From NCBI GenBank assembly GCA_965222505.1, contig OZ244956.1, positions 2,356,001 through 2,420,000 of the forward strand: a stretch of 64,000 nucleotides of DNA, written 5' to 3'. Origin of the DNA: G965222505 sp965222505 (lineage in GTDB: Bacteria; Bacteroidota; Rhodothermia; Rhodothermales; DATKEJ01). Shown here in pieces: positions 63,411 to 64,000 of this stretch (position 1 is its first letter; each line of letters opens with the position of its first letter). Under the pieces are notes generated by a model. The model was not told the DNA's origin. It made no database searches and saw only the letters and a list, made by a program, of their open reading frames with translations. The translations under genes were made by a program, and so were the position numbers.

Positions 63411-64000
63411 ATGAAACAGCAACACAAACCCGGTACCATTACGCTCTGGTTGGTCGAGGATGAGTCCTGGTTTGCCGAGGAATACATGGCCGAATTGGCG
63501 GAATACGAAGACCTGAACGTCGATCGGCATTTCATCACGTGTGAGGAACTCTATGCCTGTGCTGTAAAACTGCGCCCGTCAGAGGGTCCGGATGCCATCC
63601 TGATGGACATTCGACTTCCAGGGGCAAGCGGCATTGAGGGCACCCGAAAGCTCAAGGAGCGCTGGCCGGATGTACCGATTCTCATGCTCACCAACAATGA
63701 TCATCCTGACGTTATTTTCGAAGCCTTCAAAGCTGGTGCATCGGGGTACCTACTCAAAGACACCTCGCACGAGCAAGGTACTGCCGCTATCCGGGAAGCC
63801 GTCTATTACGGGGGTATGTTGTTGCCAGCCAAGGTGGCCCGAAAAACCATGACGTTCTTTTCCGGTCAATCCGCAAACCGAGCCTATCGGTTGACCCCCC
63901 GCGAAACGGAGGTGTTAACCCTCATGTGTAACGGCACCAGCAATCGGGATGAACTGGCCGACCGGCTGTTTATCTCCTCACAGACGGTCAACAACCACCT
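63411..64000 (+). CDS. LuxR/NarL-type response regulator (3' end outside window)
   Basis: ATG at 63411; open to the window end (at least 196 codons). Receiver domain with the acidic pair in VEDES, phospho-acceptor D66 (DAILMDIRLPG), Thr in MLTNND and Lys in YLLKDT. A GerE/LuxR helix-turn-helix begins at LTPRETEVLTLMCNGTSNRD and continues FISSQTVNNHL. It is the obvious partner of the NarL-type kinase just upstream (104-base gap) and probably controls the YcaO cluster or the export of its product. Confidence 0.93.
   Translation, partial: MKQQHKPGTITLWLVEDESWFAEEYMAELAEYEDLNVDRHFITCEELYACAVKLRPSEGPDAILMDIRLPGASGIEGTRKLKERWPDVPILMLTNNDHPDVIFEAFKAGASGYLLKDTSHEQGTAAIREAVYYGGMLLPAKVARKTMTFFSGQSANRAYRLTPRETEVLTLMCNGTSNRDELADRLFISSQTVNNH

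Overview
The window looks like chromosomal DNA (moderately high GC) from a Bacteroidota/Rhodothermota-type bacterium. The signs are secreted proteins ending in type IX secretion sorting tails (NYPNPF- and YPNPFNPQ-type), many Cys-anchored lipoproteins with little Shine-Dalgarno sequence, a Bacteroidota-style promoter before rpmE, a type B L31, a Wzi-like outer-membrane protein, and two-component sensors with Reg_prop propellers. I found no rRNA, tRNA or CRISPR array. The one RNA gene I can support is a small SRP RNA at 44661-44767.

Layout: 1-3425 holds a truncated lipoprotein end and two VCBS/FG-GAP repeat secreted proteins. 3868-10332 holds metG, lpdA, a SWIM zinc-finger gene, a lipoprotein and a HemW-like gene that has lost its Fe-S cysteines. 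10559-20500 is an accessory, repeat-rich stretch: a DUF192 lipoprotein, a duplicated pair of P-domain and TPR genes, a CRTAC1 gene, an IS3 element sitting on a rearrangement junction, and a REP-associated transposase (RAYT) with its REP palindromes. 20514-25070 carries rlmN, a Sco1-like copper protein and a DUF5686 outer-membrane protein. 25087-29362 is a leftward PspA-headed membrane operon with two little-known partners, a crotonase and a CNNM/CBS transporter. 29536-42108 holds deoA, rpmE, a degenerate tyrosine recombinase, a two-lipoyl E2, a subtilisin, clpC, an iscA/erpA-type gene and a lamin-tail secreted protein. 42613-47193 holds a secreted nuclease/phosphatase, an ECF sigma factor, SRP RNA, yajC, ribBA and a GNAT gene. 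47201-54016 holds a TIM-barrel isomerase-like protein, a xanthine dehydrogenase operon that ends in an Mpv17-like membrane protein, and a Wzi-like protein. 54157-57619 holds three small genes and a PhoD-type phosphatase.

The most interesting region is 57991-64000. A 30-codon proline-rich ORF is followed by a very strong hairpin, then by a leader-binding/E1-like TOMM protein overlapping a YcaO gene. 20 bases later comes a giant propeller histidine kinase, and then its LuxR-type response regulator. I read this as an undescribed YcaO RiPP system wired to its own two-component sensor. The peptide lacks Cys and Ser, so its chemistry would not be ordinary azoline formation; a proline-stall attenuator is the main alternative reading.

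Three intergenic repeat families run through the window: about 120-bp elements with heptad terminal arms (four copies plus a half copy), GTTGAAGGGCGACC-type REPs, and a 61-nt palindrome present twice. Gene order within blocks is compact, with several ATGA or abutting junctions (pspA block, xdh operon, YcaO operon).
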